Shown here in pieces: positions 8,351-17,841 of a DNA stretch of 45,538 bases. The notes beneath the pieces were generated by a model that did not search any database, was not told the DNA's origin, and saw only the letters and a list, made by a program, of their open reading frames with translations. Position numbers and translations under genes: made by a program. Origin of the DNA: CAINEC01 sp046303115 (GTDB taxonomy: Bacteria > Bacteroidota > Bacteroidia > AKYH767-A > OLB10); assembly GCA_046303115.1 (NCBI GenBank), contig JBKCGZ010000146.1, forward strand, positions 1-45,538. Reading direction: 5' to 3'. Every line of letters begins with the position of its first letter. The stretch's first letter is position 1.

Positions 8351-10045
8351 ATGAATTTTAGTAAGTTATATAAGCGTATCGGAGTTTTAATTCTGTTTAC
8401 AGGATTGTCTTTTTCACTCTGGAGTTTTACAGCCGATTATTTTCAAGTCAGCAAGCAGCTGGAAATATTTGCTAGCGTTTACCGAGAAGTGAATACATAT
8501 TATGTAGATGATATTAATCCAGGGAAACTTTTTAAAACTGGAGTCGATGCCATGTTACGTACGCTAGATCCATACACAAATTACTATACTGAATCCGAAA
8601 TTGAAGATTATAAAATTGAACATGTAAGTGCCGACTATGGCGGAATAGGTATTTCATCCTTACGTGTTGGAGATAGTGTATTTGTTTACGATGTATATGA
8701 AGGTTATGCTGCGCAGCGTGCCGATGTAAGAGCTGGTGATGTGATTATATCTGCAAATGGTAAATCGCTCAAAGGACTCACAGGAGAACAAATTGATGAT
8801 TTGATGAAAGGGCAAAGTGGGACATCTATCACGTTGATGCTAGCAAGAACTGGAGAGCCTCAGCCAATTGAAAAGAAAATAACCCGTGAAGAGATAAAAG
8901 TGAAGAATGTTTCTTACTACGGTATGATTAACGATTCTACAGGCTATATCAAACTCGATAAGTTTTTACAAGATTGCTATAAAGAAACTCGCGAAGCGTT
9001 AGTAGACCTTCAAAAGAATCCGAATATGACACAGCTTGTTTTCGACCTTCGGGGAAATGGTGGAGGATTACTGGAAGAGTCTGTTCGTATTTTAAATTTG
9101 TTTATTAATAAAGGTCAATTATTAGTTACACAAAAAGGTAGAATAGCAGGTTCAAACAATGTATATAAAGCAGAGCTTGATCCTATAGCACCAAATGTAC
9201 GTGTTGCAGTATTAGTAGATAAATTTTCAGCATCTGCTAGTGAAATTACAGCAGGAAATTTTCAGGATGTAGACCGTGGAGTTGTAGTAGGTCAACGTAG
9301 TTATGGAAAAGGACTCGTACAGCAAACCAGACCACTTACCTATAATTGCCAGATGAAGCTTACCGTAGCGAAGTATTATACTGCCAGCGGACGATGTGTT
9401 CAAACAAAAATTTACACGCATACGTCTTCAGAAACTTCAGCATACGAAGAAGTAGCAGATTCTTTAATTAAGCCATTTAAAACAAAAAATGGACGTACCG
9501 TTTATGATGGTAGTGCTGTGTATCCTGACGTATTTGTGAAACTAAATGACACAAGTAATATTACGAAAAGTCTATACAACAAAATGGTCATCTTCGATTA
9601 TGCATCGTACTACCGCACCACGCATGCTTCTATTGATTCACTAGGTGATTTCAAATTGTCTGATATGGATTATAATGACTTCGTGAATTTTGTGCTTGCT
9701 AAAAATTTCGATTATAGTACACAAACAGAGTTAGCATTTAGTGATTTATTAGAAACGATTAAGCGTGATAAATACTATGCAAGTGCTAATAAAGAAATTG
9801 ACTTTTTAGGAGGTAAAATCAAGCATGATAGAAAGGCTGATTTGATTTCTGCAAAACAAGAAATTAAGTCATTATTAGAAAAAGAAATTGTGGGGCGCTA
9901 TTATTTTCAGACTGGTAAAAATCGTTTTATGATGAAAAATGATCCCGTGTTATTGCAAGCACTAAATACCATTTCAAATCCGACACTTTACAATAGCATC
10001 TTAAAAGGCGAGGGTGATTTTAAAATAATTGGAAAGAAAAAATAA
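8351..10045 (+). CDS. S41-family C-terminal processing protease (CTP)
   Basis: A periplasmic serine protease of the Prc/CtpA family. An N-terminal hydrophobic segment (about 10-28) acts as a signal or anchor. A PDZ domain follows at about 95-170 (GGIGIS, then VRAGDVIISANGKSL), which binds substrate C-termini. The protease core contains LRGNGGG and KFSASASEI with catalytic S295, then SYGKGLVQ with catalytic K320 and Q324. The Ser-Lys spacing of 25 matches E. coli Prc. At 564 residues with a C-terminal extension of about 170 residues it resembles the Bacteroidota branch. It cleaves C-terminal tails of envelope proteins in known members; its substrate here is unknown. It is convergent with lptB, with 4 nt between the stops. 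Confidence 0.92.
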   Translation: MNFSKLYKRIGVLILFTGLSFSLWSFTADYFQVSKQLEIFASVYREVNTYYVDDINPGKLFKTGVDAMLRTLDPYTNYYTESEIEDYKIEHVSADYGGIGISSLRVGDSVFVYDVYEGYAAQRADVRAGDVIISANGKSLKGLTGEQIDDLMKGQSGTSITLMLARTGEPQPIEKKITREEIKVKNVSYYGMINDSTGYIKLDKFLQDCYKETREALVDLQKNPNMTQLVFDLRGNGGGLLEESVRILNLFINKGQLLVTQKGRIAGSNNVYKAELDPIAPNVRVAVLVDKFSASASEITAGNFQDVDRGVVVGQRSYGKGLVQQTRPLTYNCQMKLTVAKYYTASGRCVQTKIYTHTSSETSAYEEVADSLIKPFKTKNGRTVYDGSAVYPDVFVKLNDTSNITKSLYNKMVIFDYASYYRTTHASIDSLGDFKLSDMDYNDFVNFVLAKNFDYSTQTELAFSDLLETIKRDKYYASANKEIDFLGGKIKHDRKADLISAKQEIKSLLEKEIVGRYYFQTGKNRFMMKNDPVLLQALNTISNPTLYNSILKGEGDFKIIGKKK

Positions 10046-10049
10046 TTAC

Positions 10050-10775
10050 TTATCGTAATTCGAAATTTTGTCCTAAGTAAACTCTTCTTACCGTTTCGTC
10101 TTCTGCTAATTCACGTGCAGTACCTTCTTTTAAAATTTTTCCTTCAAACAACAGATAAGAACGGTCTGTAATGGTAAGCGTTTCGTGCACGTTATGATCG
10201 GTAATTAAAATACCAATGTTCTTCTCTTTAAGTTTGTACACGATTCCTTGAATGTCTTCTACAGCAATCGGATCAACTCCAGCAAAAGGTTCATCTAATA
10301 AAATAAATTTAGGATCTACTGCTAATGCTCTAGCAATTTCAGTCCTTCTTCTTTCTCCTCCTGATAAAACCTCTCCACGACTTTTTCTTATTTTTTGAAG
10401 GCTGAATTCATCTAATAATATTTCAAGTTTTTCTCGCTGTTCTTCCTGACTTTTAGATGTCATTTCTAAAACAGCTCTGATATTATCTTCAACACTTAAC
10501 TTTCTAAATACCGACGCTTCTTGAGCTAAATAACCAACACCCATTTGCGCCCTTTTATACATAGGCTCATCTGTGATTTCTGTTTGATCTAGAAATATCT
10601 TTCCTTCATTCGGCTTAATTAAACCAACTGTCATGTAAAAAGTAGTTGTTTTACCTGCCCCATTAGGACCAAGTAGTCCTACAATCTCACCCTGCTTTAC
10701 CTGGATGGAAACATTGTTTACTACTGTTCTTCCTTTATATCGTTTTATTAAATTGTCGGTGCGAAGTGTAAGCAT
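10050..10775 (-). CDS. lptB: LPS export ABC transporter ATPase LptB
   Basis: The cytoplasmic ATPase that powers extraction of lipopolysaccharide from the inner membrane with LptF, LptG and LptC. Walker A is GPNGAGKTT (K42), the signature is LSGGERRRTEIARAL, Walker B is FILLDEPF, and the switch His is in ITDHNV. The E-x-R-R-R-x-E signature and the LITDHNVHETL stretch separate LptB from other ABC ATPases. At 241 residues it is full length. It is the last gene of a minus-strand envelope operon, 10 nt after the DUF5686 gene. lptF, lptG and lptC are not in the window. Confidence 0.95.
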   Translation of the reverse strand: MLTLRTDNLIKRYKGRTVVNNVSIQVKQGEIVGLLGPNGAGKTTTFYMTVGLIKPNEGKIFLDQTEITDEPMYKRAQMGVGYLAQEASVFRKLSVEDNIRAVLEMTSKSQEEQREKLEILLDEFSLQKIRKSRGEVLSGGERRRTEIARALAVDPKFILLDEPFAGVDPIAVEDIQGIVYKLKEKNIGILITDHNVHETLTITDRSYLLFEGKILKEGTARELAEDETVRRVYLGQNFELR

Positions 10776-10785
10776 AAAGGCGAAG

Positions 10786-13266
10786 TTAAAAAGTTAATTG
10801 TAAACTTGCACGAATTCCGTATTTCGAAATATTCTGATTTTCTAAATAGGCAAGTCTCCATAGGAAATCTACGCGAAGTATTTTGAAAATATTTTCTACT
10901 CCAGCACCAACTTCAACATATGGTTTAGAGCGTAATGTTGTAAAGGAGTTTTTATTTTCTAAAATATCAAGATTCCTTTTATTGATACCTCCCCATACAG
11001 CTTTCACTTGTGCAATTTCTCTCCACTGCAATTTACGCATCAAAGGAATTTTATTGAAAAAGAATCCATCGAAATGTTGTACAGCTGTTCCAGTTAAATA
11101 ATAATCACTCACAAATTCAAAATAATTCATTAGGTTAAACGCGGCGTAATCGTAAAAGTAAGTCTCATTACCCGGATGCATTTCTAATAATGGATATGGA
11201 ACTTTTCCCCATACTCTTCCTCCAGAAATTGCCCAATAAGCATATCCAAAAGGAGCAAGGCGAAGTAAGTCATCCACCTTTGCATTTATTTTTTGGTAAT
11301 TGAAAAATCCATTTTCTAATCCTTTGATTCCTTGCGTATAATTTACTTGTAAAATAGGGTAGTCAGAACCTAAACTTACTCTATCGATTTTTCCAGCAAC
11401 AAATTTCTCACGGTAGGCAAAGCGGAAATAAAGATTTAATTCCGTCGATTCATAACTGTTACGCGTAACCGAAGTGTCATCGTTGTAATAATAATTGATT
11501 TTCAAATCACCTAAAGGAGTAAACTTTGTATGCTGATAAGTAATTCTATTTGATAGGCCAGGACCCCATTCTATTTCATACCATGCTTTATGATATTCAA
11601 TATTGTTTAAGCGGTTGGCAGGATTTCTTCGGAATAAAGAAGATAAAACATTATCGTCTTGAAATGCATTATCACTTTGCCCTAATTGCTGCACATCGTT
11701 TTTATAATTCAGTCCAATAAACTGCCTTGGTTTATCATTCAACTTAAATTTAATTCCTCCTCCGTATTTAAATCGTTCATCTTTTAATCCGTACGCAATG
11801 TAGCCATCTATTTGCACTTTCGTGCTAAAATCATCACTCGTGCGGGCGCCAATTCTAAATCGGTTGCCTTCAATTTTATTAAAGCTGTAAAATGTATAAT
11901 ACGGACCTAATTCAATCTTGCCGATGTCTTTATAGCCTGTAAAAAACAAAGTGATTAAATCAACATAAGTTTGAAAAGCTGGTAGTGTTTTAATAGTGTC
12001 CACCATGTGGTAAATCTGCAACTCTCGATTTGATAAACTATCATGTCTGCTATTATCCCAGAACTCGGTCGATTTTTCAGCAGCATCAGCTTTTACAATA
12101 ATATTTTCTCCACCCTTAAATACTGAATCGACTGGTGGCTCATTAATATGAAAATCTCGATACGAAGTTGTCTTTCTTCCAATGAATCCAGTTCCTTCAT
12201 CTTTTGCAGCAAAATCAACAACTAGTTTATCTTTCGATAACATCCATTGCTGATTATTAAAGTATGTGTATTCCTGAACGATAGCCATGTCTTCAACCCA
12301 ATTAATATTGGCTTTCGCAGAGATACGCATATCGATTTTTTTAATGGCCCATGTTGTATCATTTACCCATAACTCTCCAAGAAAAGTTAAATCTTCTGGT
12401 CGACGTGGTCTGAATTTAATTTTATAACACCATTTACTATCGATGAAAGTACTATCGAGTAAATAGTATTTGTAATATAATGTACCAATGTTTGAGGTCG
12501 GACTAACAAAGCTTTTTCCGAATAAATCAATAAAGTTTCCATAGATATCTACCTTTTGATACATATCGCCTAAAAACTGCGTGACCGTTGCGTTTTCTAA
12601 TCCAGATATTTTACTGGCTTTAATAATTTCTCTTTTATCTTTCGGATTGCTCTTGAAATAAATATCCGATAATGATTCAGAAATGAAGAAAGGTAAAAAT
12701 GGTTTGCTGTTAGTTTCGCTACTATCAATATTATCCCAAATAAAATTAAATGGTTTTAATAGCTTATTGTTTTTTAGTTTGTCGTTAATATTAGTAATAT
12801 CAAACTCTAATTTATTATACACTTCAAATTGATACGACGTTAATTTGGAAGGATCATTATCTGGTTTATGCTCGATAATGTTGCGTATAATTTGTAACGC
12901 AGGATTTTCTCCTGGTCTAATAATTACTTCTTGAAATTCGATTTGATTAGTGGATAAAACAATATTAATGGTTTGTGTTTCTCCTTTTCGAACACGCATC
13001 ACTACTGGTTTGTATCCAATGATGGTACATAAAATAGAGTCGGTAGGAGTAGGGCTGCTCAGTCGGAAATTGCCTTCAAAATCGGTATTCGTACCTGTAG
13101 TGCTTCCCTTAAAAATTACAGTCGCAAAAGGAATAGCCTCATTCGTTAGAGCATCAGTAACTTTTCCATTAATAGTAGTAGACTGCCCATAAATCATGTA
13201 TGGCATTGTTGCCATAGCAATCAGAAGAAATGAAAATTTATGTAAAATATTTGATTTAAATTTCAT
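10786..13266 (-). CDS. DUF5686 outer-membrane protein with carboxypeptidase-regulatory-like domain
   Basis: The signal peptide covers residues 1-27 (ending MIYGQ). A carboxypeptidase-D regulatory-like fold follows at about 30-115 (INGKVTDALTNEAIPFATV, then GTNTDFEGNFRL, IIGYK), the plug-like beta-sandwich common on Bacteroidota outer-membrane proteins. The remaining 700 residues match the DUF5686 family pattern: IIEHKPDND, aromatic-rich alternating strands and a terminal ASLQLTF ending in Phe, as in beta-barrels. Its function is unknown. It overlaps the AhpD-like gene by 11 nt and sits 10 nt before lptB, which suggests co-expression with LPS assembly. It is not TonB-dependent-receptor sized and shows no TonB box. 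Confidence 0.85.
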   Translation of the reverse strand: MKFKSNILHKFSFLLIAMATMPYMIYGQSTTINGKVTDALTNEAIPFATVIFKGSTTGTNTDFEGNFRLSSPTPTDSILCTIIGYKPVVMRVRKGETQTINIVLSTNQIEFQEVIIRPGENPALQIIRNIIEHKPDNDPSKLTSYQFEVYNKLEFDITNINDKLKNNKLLKPFNFIWDNIDSSETNSKPFLPFFISESLSDIYFKSNPKDKREIIKASKISGLENATVTQFLGDMYQKVDIYGNFIDLFGKSFVSPTSNIGTLYYKYYLLDSTFIDSKWCYKIKFRPRRPEDLTFLGELWVNDTTWAIKKIDMRISAKANINWVEDMAIVQEYTYFNNQQWMLSKDKLVVDFAAKDEGTGFIGRKTTSYRDFHINEPPVDSVFKGGENIIVKADAAEKSTEFWDNSRHDSLSNRELQIYHMVDTIKTLPAFQTYVDLITLFFTGYKDIGKIELGPYYTFYSFNKIEGNRFRIGARTSDDFSTKVQIDGYIAYGLKDERFKYGGGIKFKLNDKPRQFIGLNYKNDVQQLGQSDNAFQDDNVLSSLFRRNPANRLNNIEYHKAWYEIEWGPGLSNRITYQHTKFTPLGDLKINYYYNDDTSVTRNSYESTELNLYFRFAYREKFVAGKIDRVSLGSDYPILQVNYTQGIKGLENGFFNYQKINAKVDDLLRLAPFGYAYWAISGGRVWGKVPYPLLEMHPGNETYFYDYAAFNLMNYFEFVSDYYLTGTAVQHFDGFFFNKIPLMRKLQWREIAQVKAVWGGINKRNLDILENKNSFTTLRSKPYVEVGAGVENIFKILRVDFLWRLAYLENQNISKYGIRASLQLTF

Positions 13267-13600
13267 TCGATAAACTTTCCCAATATTCTAATGCTCTTCG
13301 TGTATGTGGTATTACAATAGTTCCACCAACTAAATTAGCTACTGTAAATATCTCAAATAATTCTTCCGTTGTAAGTCCTTCTTCTTTACATTTTCCTAAA
13401 TGATATTTGATGCAATCATCGCAACGCAATACCATCGAAGAAACTAATCCAAGCATTTCTTTTGTTTTAATCGATAATGCACCATCTTGATAGGTTGATG
13501 AATCAAGCGCATATAAACGCTTCATGTTGGTATCGCCTTGTGCTAAAATTTTTTCATTCATTTTAGCTCTGTAATCGTTGAAGTCTTTTACTAAACTCAT
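13256..13600 (-). CDS. AhpD-like / carboxymuconolactone decarboxylase family protein
   Basis: A small all-alpha protein of 114 residues with the AhpD active-site pattern C-x2-C-x3-H (C60, C63, H67 in CDDCIKYH), typical of disulfide reductases and peroxidases of the AhpD fold. Sequence outside the motif (EGLTTEELFEIFTVANLVGG) also fits the family. The physiological partner is unknown. It overlaps tatC by 4 nt and the DUF5686 gene by 11 nt, so translation is probably coupled. Confidence 0.88.
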   Translation of the reverse strand: MSLVKDFNDYRAKMNEKILAQGDTNMKRLYALDSSTYQDGALSIKTKEMLGLVSSMVLRCDDCIKYHLGKCKEEGLTTEELFEIFTVANLVGGTIVIPHTRRALEYWESLSNEI

Positions 13601-14421
13601 GCTATCGATTTTTTATTTTTATTTCTTTCTACTGCCGCAGAAACGAATATGCTGATTTCATACAGAAGAAATAATGGTACTGCTACTAACATCTGACTAG
13701 TTACGTCGGGAGAAGGAGTTATCACTGCGGCAACAATTAAATTTACCACCATAGCATGCTTTCGGTATTTACGCATGAATGCCGGCGACATAATTCCAAT
13801 CTTGCTTAAAAAATAAATGACCATTGGAAGTTCGAAAACAAATCCGCAGGATAAAGTCATAACCGTAACGATGTTAATGTATGACGCCATGCTGATTTGA
13901 TTACTGATTTCTTCACTGACTTTATAACTTCCTAAGAAGTTAATCGACAATGGCGAAATGATATAATAGCCAAATAGAATTCCTAATATGAACAGTAATG
14001 AGGTGAAGAATACAATTCCATTTGAATATTTAATTTCTCTTTCTGATAATGCAGGTTTTATAAATCGCCATAACTCCCAAATCAAATAAGGAAATCCTAA
14101 AACGCAACCTGTTACAAATGCAACCCACATATGTGTAGTGAATTGTCCGCTAATGTCTAAATTGATAACAGAAAAATCGATTTGTGTGATGCACATATCA
14201 ATATTCAATTGTTGTCCTAATAAACACAACATACGATAAGTCCAAAAGTCAGTGTTTTTAGGAGCGAGTATTATTCCATCAAAAATCAACTCTTTATTAA
14301 AAAATGCCACCAAACCTAGTGTACAAATAACCAATACTGCTCTTACAACATGCCATCTTAATGCCTCGAGGTGATCAAGGAAGGACATATCATAATTAGG
14401 GTCTCTTTTTTTAAACAACAT
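13597..14421 (-). CDS. tatC: Sec-independent protein translocase TatC
   Basis: TatC is the six-helix membrane receptor for twin-arginine signal peptides. Conserved landmarks are the N-terminal SFLDHLEALRW, the WRFIKPALSEREIKY loop, the FELPMVIYFL helix and AAVITPSPDVTSQ. At 274 residues it is of normal length, with a loop between helices 1 and 2 (about 50-95) that is longer than in E. coli. It starts 2 nt after kdsD ends and overlaps the AhpD-like gene by 4 nt. No tatA or tatB is in the window. Confidence 0.96.
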   Translation of the reverse strand: MLFKKRDPNYDMSFLDHLEALRWHVVRAVLVICTLGLVAFFNKELIFDGIILAPKNTDFWTYRMLCLLGQQLNIDMCITQIDFSVINLDISGQFTTHMWVAFVTGCVLGFPYLIWELWRFIKPALSEREIKYSNGIVFFTSLLFILGILFGYYIISPLSINFLGSYKVSEEISNQISMASYINIVTVMTLSCGFVFELPMVIYFLSKIGIMSPAFMRKYRKHAMVVNLIVAAVITPSPDVTSQMLVAVPLFLLYEISIFVSAAVERNKNKKSIA

Positions 14422-14423
14422 AA

Positions 14424-15389
14424 TTAAATAATTCCCTCTCTAAGTAAATCATGTAAATGAATAAAGCCTACAAATTTTTTCTTTTCGGTTACAACTAATT
14501 GCGTGATGTTAAAAGACTTCATCATATCTAACGCTTCGATTGCCATTGTATCGCTTTCAATATGCTTAGGTTTTTTATTCATGATGTCTTTTGCTTTCAA
14601 TACATCAAACTTGCCCTTCTGCTGCATCGTTCTTCTTAAATCACCATCAGTAATAATTCCAACAAGTTTGTTTTTATCGATAACTGCGGTACACCCTAAG
14701 CGCTTGGAGGTGATCTCAAGAATAACATCTGTTATTGGTGTATTCGGACTAACAATTGGTTTAGGATTGTTGGCCCATAGGTCGGCAACTTTTAAATAAA
14801 GCTTTTTACCTAATGCGCCTCCTGGATGATACTTTGCAAAATCTTTACTTGTAAATCCTCTAGCTTCTAATAAACAAACTGCTAATGCATCACCCATAGC
14901 TAATTGTACAGTGGTTGAGCTTGTAGGTGCGAGGTTATGCGGACAAGCTTCTTGTTTTACAGCAGTGTTCAGAATATAATCAGCATGTCTGCCTAAGTCA
15001 GAATTTTTCTTACCCACCATTGCGACTAAAATGTTTCCACCATTTTTAATTAGTGGTGCAAGCACTTTTATTTCTGGAGTTGTGCCGCTATTGGAAATCA
15101 AAACAACAATATCGCTCTTTTGTATCATACCCAGATCACCATGAATTGCATCCGCTGCATGCATGAAAATAGATGGCGTTCCAGTTGAATTAAAAGTGGC
15201 TACCATTTTATTGGCAATGATTGCACTTTTCCCAATTCCACTTATAACGACTCTGCCTTTACAAGAAATTATTTTTTTAACTACTTCTGTAAAATCCGAA
15301 TCAAGTTGTTTTTTTAAATCAGCAATAGCTTTCGATTCAATATCTATCGTCTTTCGTGCTGAAGCTAAAATTTTTTGGTCGGAGATCAT
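14424..15389 (-). CDS. kdsD: Arabinose-5-phosphate isomerase KdsD/KpsF
   Basis: It interconverts ribulose 5-phosphate and arabinose 5-phosphate, the precursor of the Kdo sugar of LPS. A SIS domain covers about residues 35-170 (VVISGIGKSAIIANK, VLISNSGTTPEI, HNLAPTSSTT). Two CBS domains follow at about 205-260 and 270-321 (CTAVIDKNKLVGIITDGDLRR and TQLVVTEKKKFVGFIHLHDLLREGI). Length and domain order are standard. It is first in the operon that runs to lptB, fitting a shared LPS role, and is divergent from recQ. Confidence 0.95.
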   Translation of the reverse strand: MISDQKILASARKTIDIESKAIADLKKQLDSDFTEVVKKIISCKGRVVISGIGKSAIIANKMVATFNSTGTPSIFMHAADAIHGDLGMIQKSDIVVLISNSGTTPEIKVLAPLIKNGGNILVAMVGKKNSDLGRHADYILNTAVKQEACPHNLAPTSSTTVQLAMGDALAVCLLEARGFTSKDFAKYHPGGALGKKLYLKVADLWANNPKPIVSPNTPITDVILEITSKRLGCTAVIDKNKLVGIITDGDLRRTMQQKGKFDVLKAKDIMNKKPKHIESDTMAIEALDMMKSFNITQLVVTEKKKFVGFIHLHDLLREGII

Positions 15390-15412
15390 AGTTGCTTTAT
15401 CAATTATTAATG

Positions 15413-15420
15413 CAAAAGTA
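15413..15420 (-). promoter_or_regulatory. -7 box candidate for the kdsD operon
   Basis: Read on the minus strand this is TACTTTTG, a full match to TAnnTTTG. It lies 23 nt before the kdsD start. No TTG is at the expected -33 distance, so support is partial. Confidence 0.4.
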
Positions 15421-15550
15421 TTTTATTATTTAATCGGAACTTTATTTGTTTTTATTTGTTTTTGAATGTATCTTCACGCAAGAAGAAATAGCTGTTTATA
15501 ATTTGTGAATTGAATGATAAATATCTCATTTCTTCAAGACAAAAATAGGT

Positions 15551-15558
15551 TAAATTTG
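15551..15558 (+). promoter_or_regulatory. -7 box candidate for recQ
   Basis: TAAATTTG is a full match to the Bacteroidota -7 element and lies 25 nt before the recQ ATG. No good -33 TTG is seen at 17-23 nt. Confidence 0.4.
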
Positions 15559-15583
15559 TTGTCATTTAATTTTCTAACGAATA

Positions 15584-17782
15584 ATGTTATTGGCTGAATC
15601 AACGCTCCAGGAAGCGTTACAAAAATATTTTGGATACGAGCAATTCAAAGGTGAACAAGAACAAATCATACGAAATGTTCTTGATGGAAATAACACCTTT
15701 GTAATAATGCCTACGGGTGGTGGTAAGTCGATGTGCTACCAGTTACCTGCACTAATGAGTGAGGGTACGGCAATCGTTATCTCTCCACTTATTGCACTGA
15801 TGAAGAATCAAGTGGATGCCATTCGTGGTTTCAATACCGATGATGGCATTGCCCATTTTTTAAATTCTTCACTTACAAAAACTGAGATTCAGACGGTTAG
15901 AAAAGATATCAAAGAGGGAAAAACAAAATTGCTTTATGTTGCACCTGAGTCGCTTACCAAAGAAGAGAATGTCAAGTTTTTAAAGGAAGTCAATATATCA
16001 TTTTTTGCAATTGATGAAGCCCATTGTATTTCTGAGTGGGGACACGATTTCCGTCCTGAATATCGTCGCTTGCGACCAATCATAGATGAAATCGGAAAAG
16101 TTCCAATTATTGCATTAACTGCAACAGCGACGGAAAAGGTACAAGGTGATATTCAAAAGAACCTTGGAATGATGGACGCCAGATTATTTAAAGCTTCGTT
16201 TAATCGTGCTAACTTATACTATGAAATGCGTCCTAAGCAAAATGTGCTTAAGGAAATGATCAAGTTTGTAAAGCAAAATGCTGGTAAGTCGGGTGTTATT
16301 TATTGCTTAAGCAGAAAGAAAGTAGAAGAGGTTGCGGAAACGTTAACAGTTAATGGAATCCGAGCATTGCCTTATCATGCAGGGTTAGATCCGGCAACAA
16401 GAGCTTCGCATCAGGATAAATTTCTGATGGAAGAAGCAGATGTTATTGTTGCAACTATTGCCTTCGGGATGGGGATTGACAAGCCAGATGTTCGGTTTGT
16501 AATTCATCATGATATTCCAAAGAGTTTAGAAGGGTATTATCAGGAGACTGGTCGTGCAGGTCGCGATGGACGTGAAGGTAAATGTGTGACTTTTTATTCT
16601 TTCAAGGATATTGAAAAGCTAGAAAAGTTCATGAAGGGTAAGCCCGTTGCAGAGCAAGAAATTGGGAAGCAATTATTGATTGAGACCGTAGGGTATGCAG
16701 AGACTTCTGTTTGCAGAAGAAAAGTATTATTAAATTATTTCGGAGAAAGATATGAGCAAGATAACTGTGGGAATTGCGATAACTGTTTACACCCTAAACC
16801 ATTGATAGAGGCACAAGATGAACTTACATTATTAATTGATGCGGTAAAAGCGGTAAAAGAAAAACATCAAGGAGAACATTTAGTAAATGTACTTCTTGGA
16901 AAGGCAGATCAACAAGTAAAAACATACAAGCACGATAAGCTGGAAGTATTTGGTGAAGGTGCTGATCAAAGTGATCGTTTCTGGACAACATTAATTCGTC
17001 AGGCAGTATTAGCTGGTTATCTGCATAAGGATATTGATAATTATGGACTGCTTAAAATCAGTGATAAAGCAGAAGCATTTATTGAGAATCCAGAGTCGTT
17101 TAAGATTGCATTAGACACAAGCTTTGAAGATACAGAGAGTGATGACGATGATGAGTTCAGTGGTGGCGGCGCAGGTGGTGGTGGAGCAGCTGATACGCAG
17201 TTATTTGAGATGTTGAAGAATCTTCGCAAGACGGTTGCTAAGAATATGAACGTGCCTCCGTTTGTTGTTTTTCAAGATCCATCATTAGAAGAAATGACAA
17301 CCAACTATCCTATCACAATGGATGAGTTGAAAAATATTACAGGTGTTGGAGCAGGAAAAGCATCAAAATATGGCAAGCCTTTTATTGAGCTGATTAAAAA
17401 ATATGTAGAGGATAATGAGATTGAAAGGCCAGTTGACATCGTAGTAAAAAGTGTTGTCAATAAAAGCGGATTAAAAGTGTATTTAATTCAAAATGTTGAT
17501 CGCAAAATTTCACTCGAAGGAATGGCGAAAGCAAAAGGATTAAAAGTATCTGATATTATTGCTGAGCTAGAAACAATTGTAGCATCAGGAACTAAAATCG
17601 ATATCGGTTATTATATCAATGAAGTTGTTGATGAAGATCGTCAGGATGAAGTATTTGATTATTTTAAATCTGCTGAATCGGACTCTGTTGAAGATGCACT
17701 AAAAGATCTAGGCGAAGATGATTATACAGAAGAAGAAATTCGATTAATGCGAATTAAATTCATTAGCGAAGTAGGAAACTAA
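15584..17782 (+). CDS. recQ: ATP-dependent DNA helicase RecQ
   Basis: A 3'-5' superfamily 2 helicase for recombination and stalled-fork repair. The helicase core holds Walker A MPTGGGKSMC (K48), the DEAH box IDEAHCISEWGHDFRPEY and motif VI QETGRAGRDG. A zinc-binding RQC region has Cys in CRRKVLLNYF and CGNCDNC. After a winged helix, an acidic and glycine-rich linker (SDDDDEFSGGGAGGGG, about residue 520-535) leads to an HRDC domain (about 540-610). A C-terminal helix-turn-helix region (about 635-732) ends in very acidic sequence. At 732 residues it is longer than E. coli RecQ (about 610) because of the linker and C-terminal domain, as in other Bacteroidota. ATG 15584 matches the usual RecQ start. 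Confidence 0.96.
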   Translation: MLLAESTLQEALQKYFGYEQFKGEQEQIIRNVLDGNNTFVIMPTGGGKSMCYQLPALMSEGTAIVISPLIALMKNQVDAIRGFNTDDGIAHFLNSSLTKTEIQTVRKDIKEGKTKLLYVAPESLTKEENVKFLKEVNISFFAIDEAHCISEWGHDFRPEYRRLRPIIDEIGKVPIIALTATATEKVQGDIQKNLGMMDARLFKASFNRANLYYEMRPKQNVLKEMIKFVKQNAGKSGVIYCLSRKKVEEVAETLTVNGIRALPYHAGLDPATRASHQDKFLMEEADVIVATIAFGMGIDKPDVRFVIHHDIPKSLEGYYQETGRAGRDGREGKCVTFYSFKDIEKLEKFMKGKPVAEQEIGKQLLIETVGYAETSVCRRKVLLNYFGERYEQDNCGNCDNCLHPKPLIEAQDELTLLIDAVKAVKEKHQGEHLVNVLLGKADQQVKTYKHDKLEVFGEGADQSDRFWTTLIRQAVLAGYLHKDIDNYGLLKISDKAEAFIENPESFKIALDTSFEDTESDDDDEFSGGGAGGGGAADTQLFEMLKNLRKTVAKNMNVPPFVVFQDPSLEEMTTNYPITMDELKNITGVGAGKASKYGKPFIELIKKYVEDNEIERPVDIVVKSVVNKSGLKVYLIQNVDRKISLEGMAKAKGLKVSDIIAELETIVASGTKIDIGYYINEVVDEDRQDEVFDYFKSAESDSVEDALKDLGEDDYTEEEIRLMRIKFISEVGN

Positions 17783-17804
17783 ATTCAACTTAAATTATAG
17801 AGAA

Positions 17805-17840
17805 CAAAAAACCCTGAAGCATGCGCTTCAGGGTTTTTTA
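17805..17840. terminator. Bidirectional terminator between recQ and the DUF2795 gene
   Basis: ACCCTGAAGC at 17811-17820 pairs perfectly with GCTTCAGGGT at 17825-17834 around a 4-nt loop, flanked by an A run on the left and a T run on the right. It can serve both convergent genes. Confidence 0.9.
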
Positions 17841-17841
17841 T

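Noticed and set aside
10044..10060. AATTAC / GTAATT hairpin between the CTP protease gene and lptB as a terminator
   Set aside because: The 6-bp AT-rich stem overlaps coding ends and has no T run.
14411..14418. TTAAACAA half-site at the tatC start
   Set aside because: It is a single arm without the partner 16 nt away and lies in coding sequence, so it is expected by chance in AT-rich DNA.
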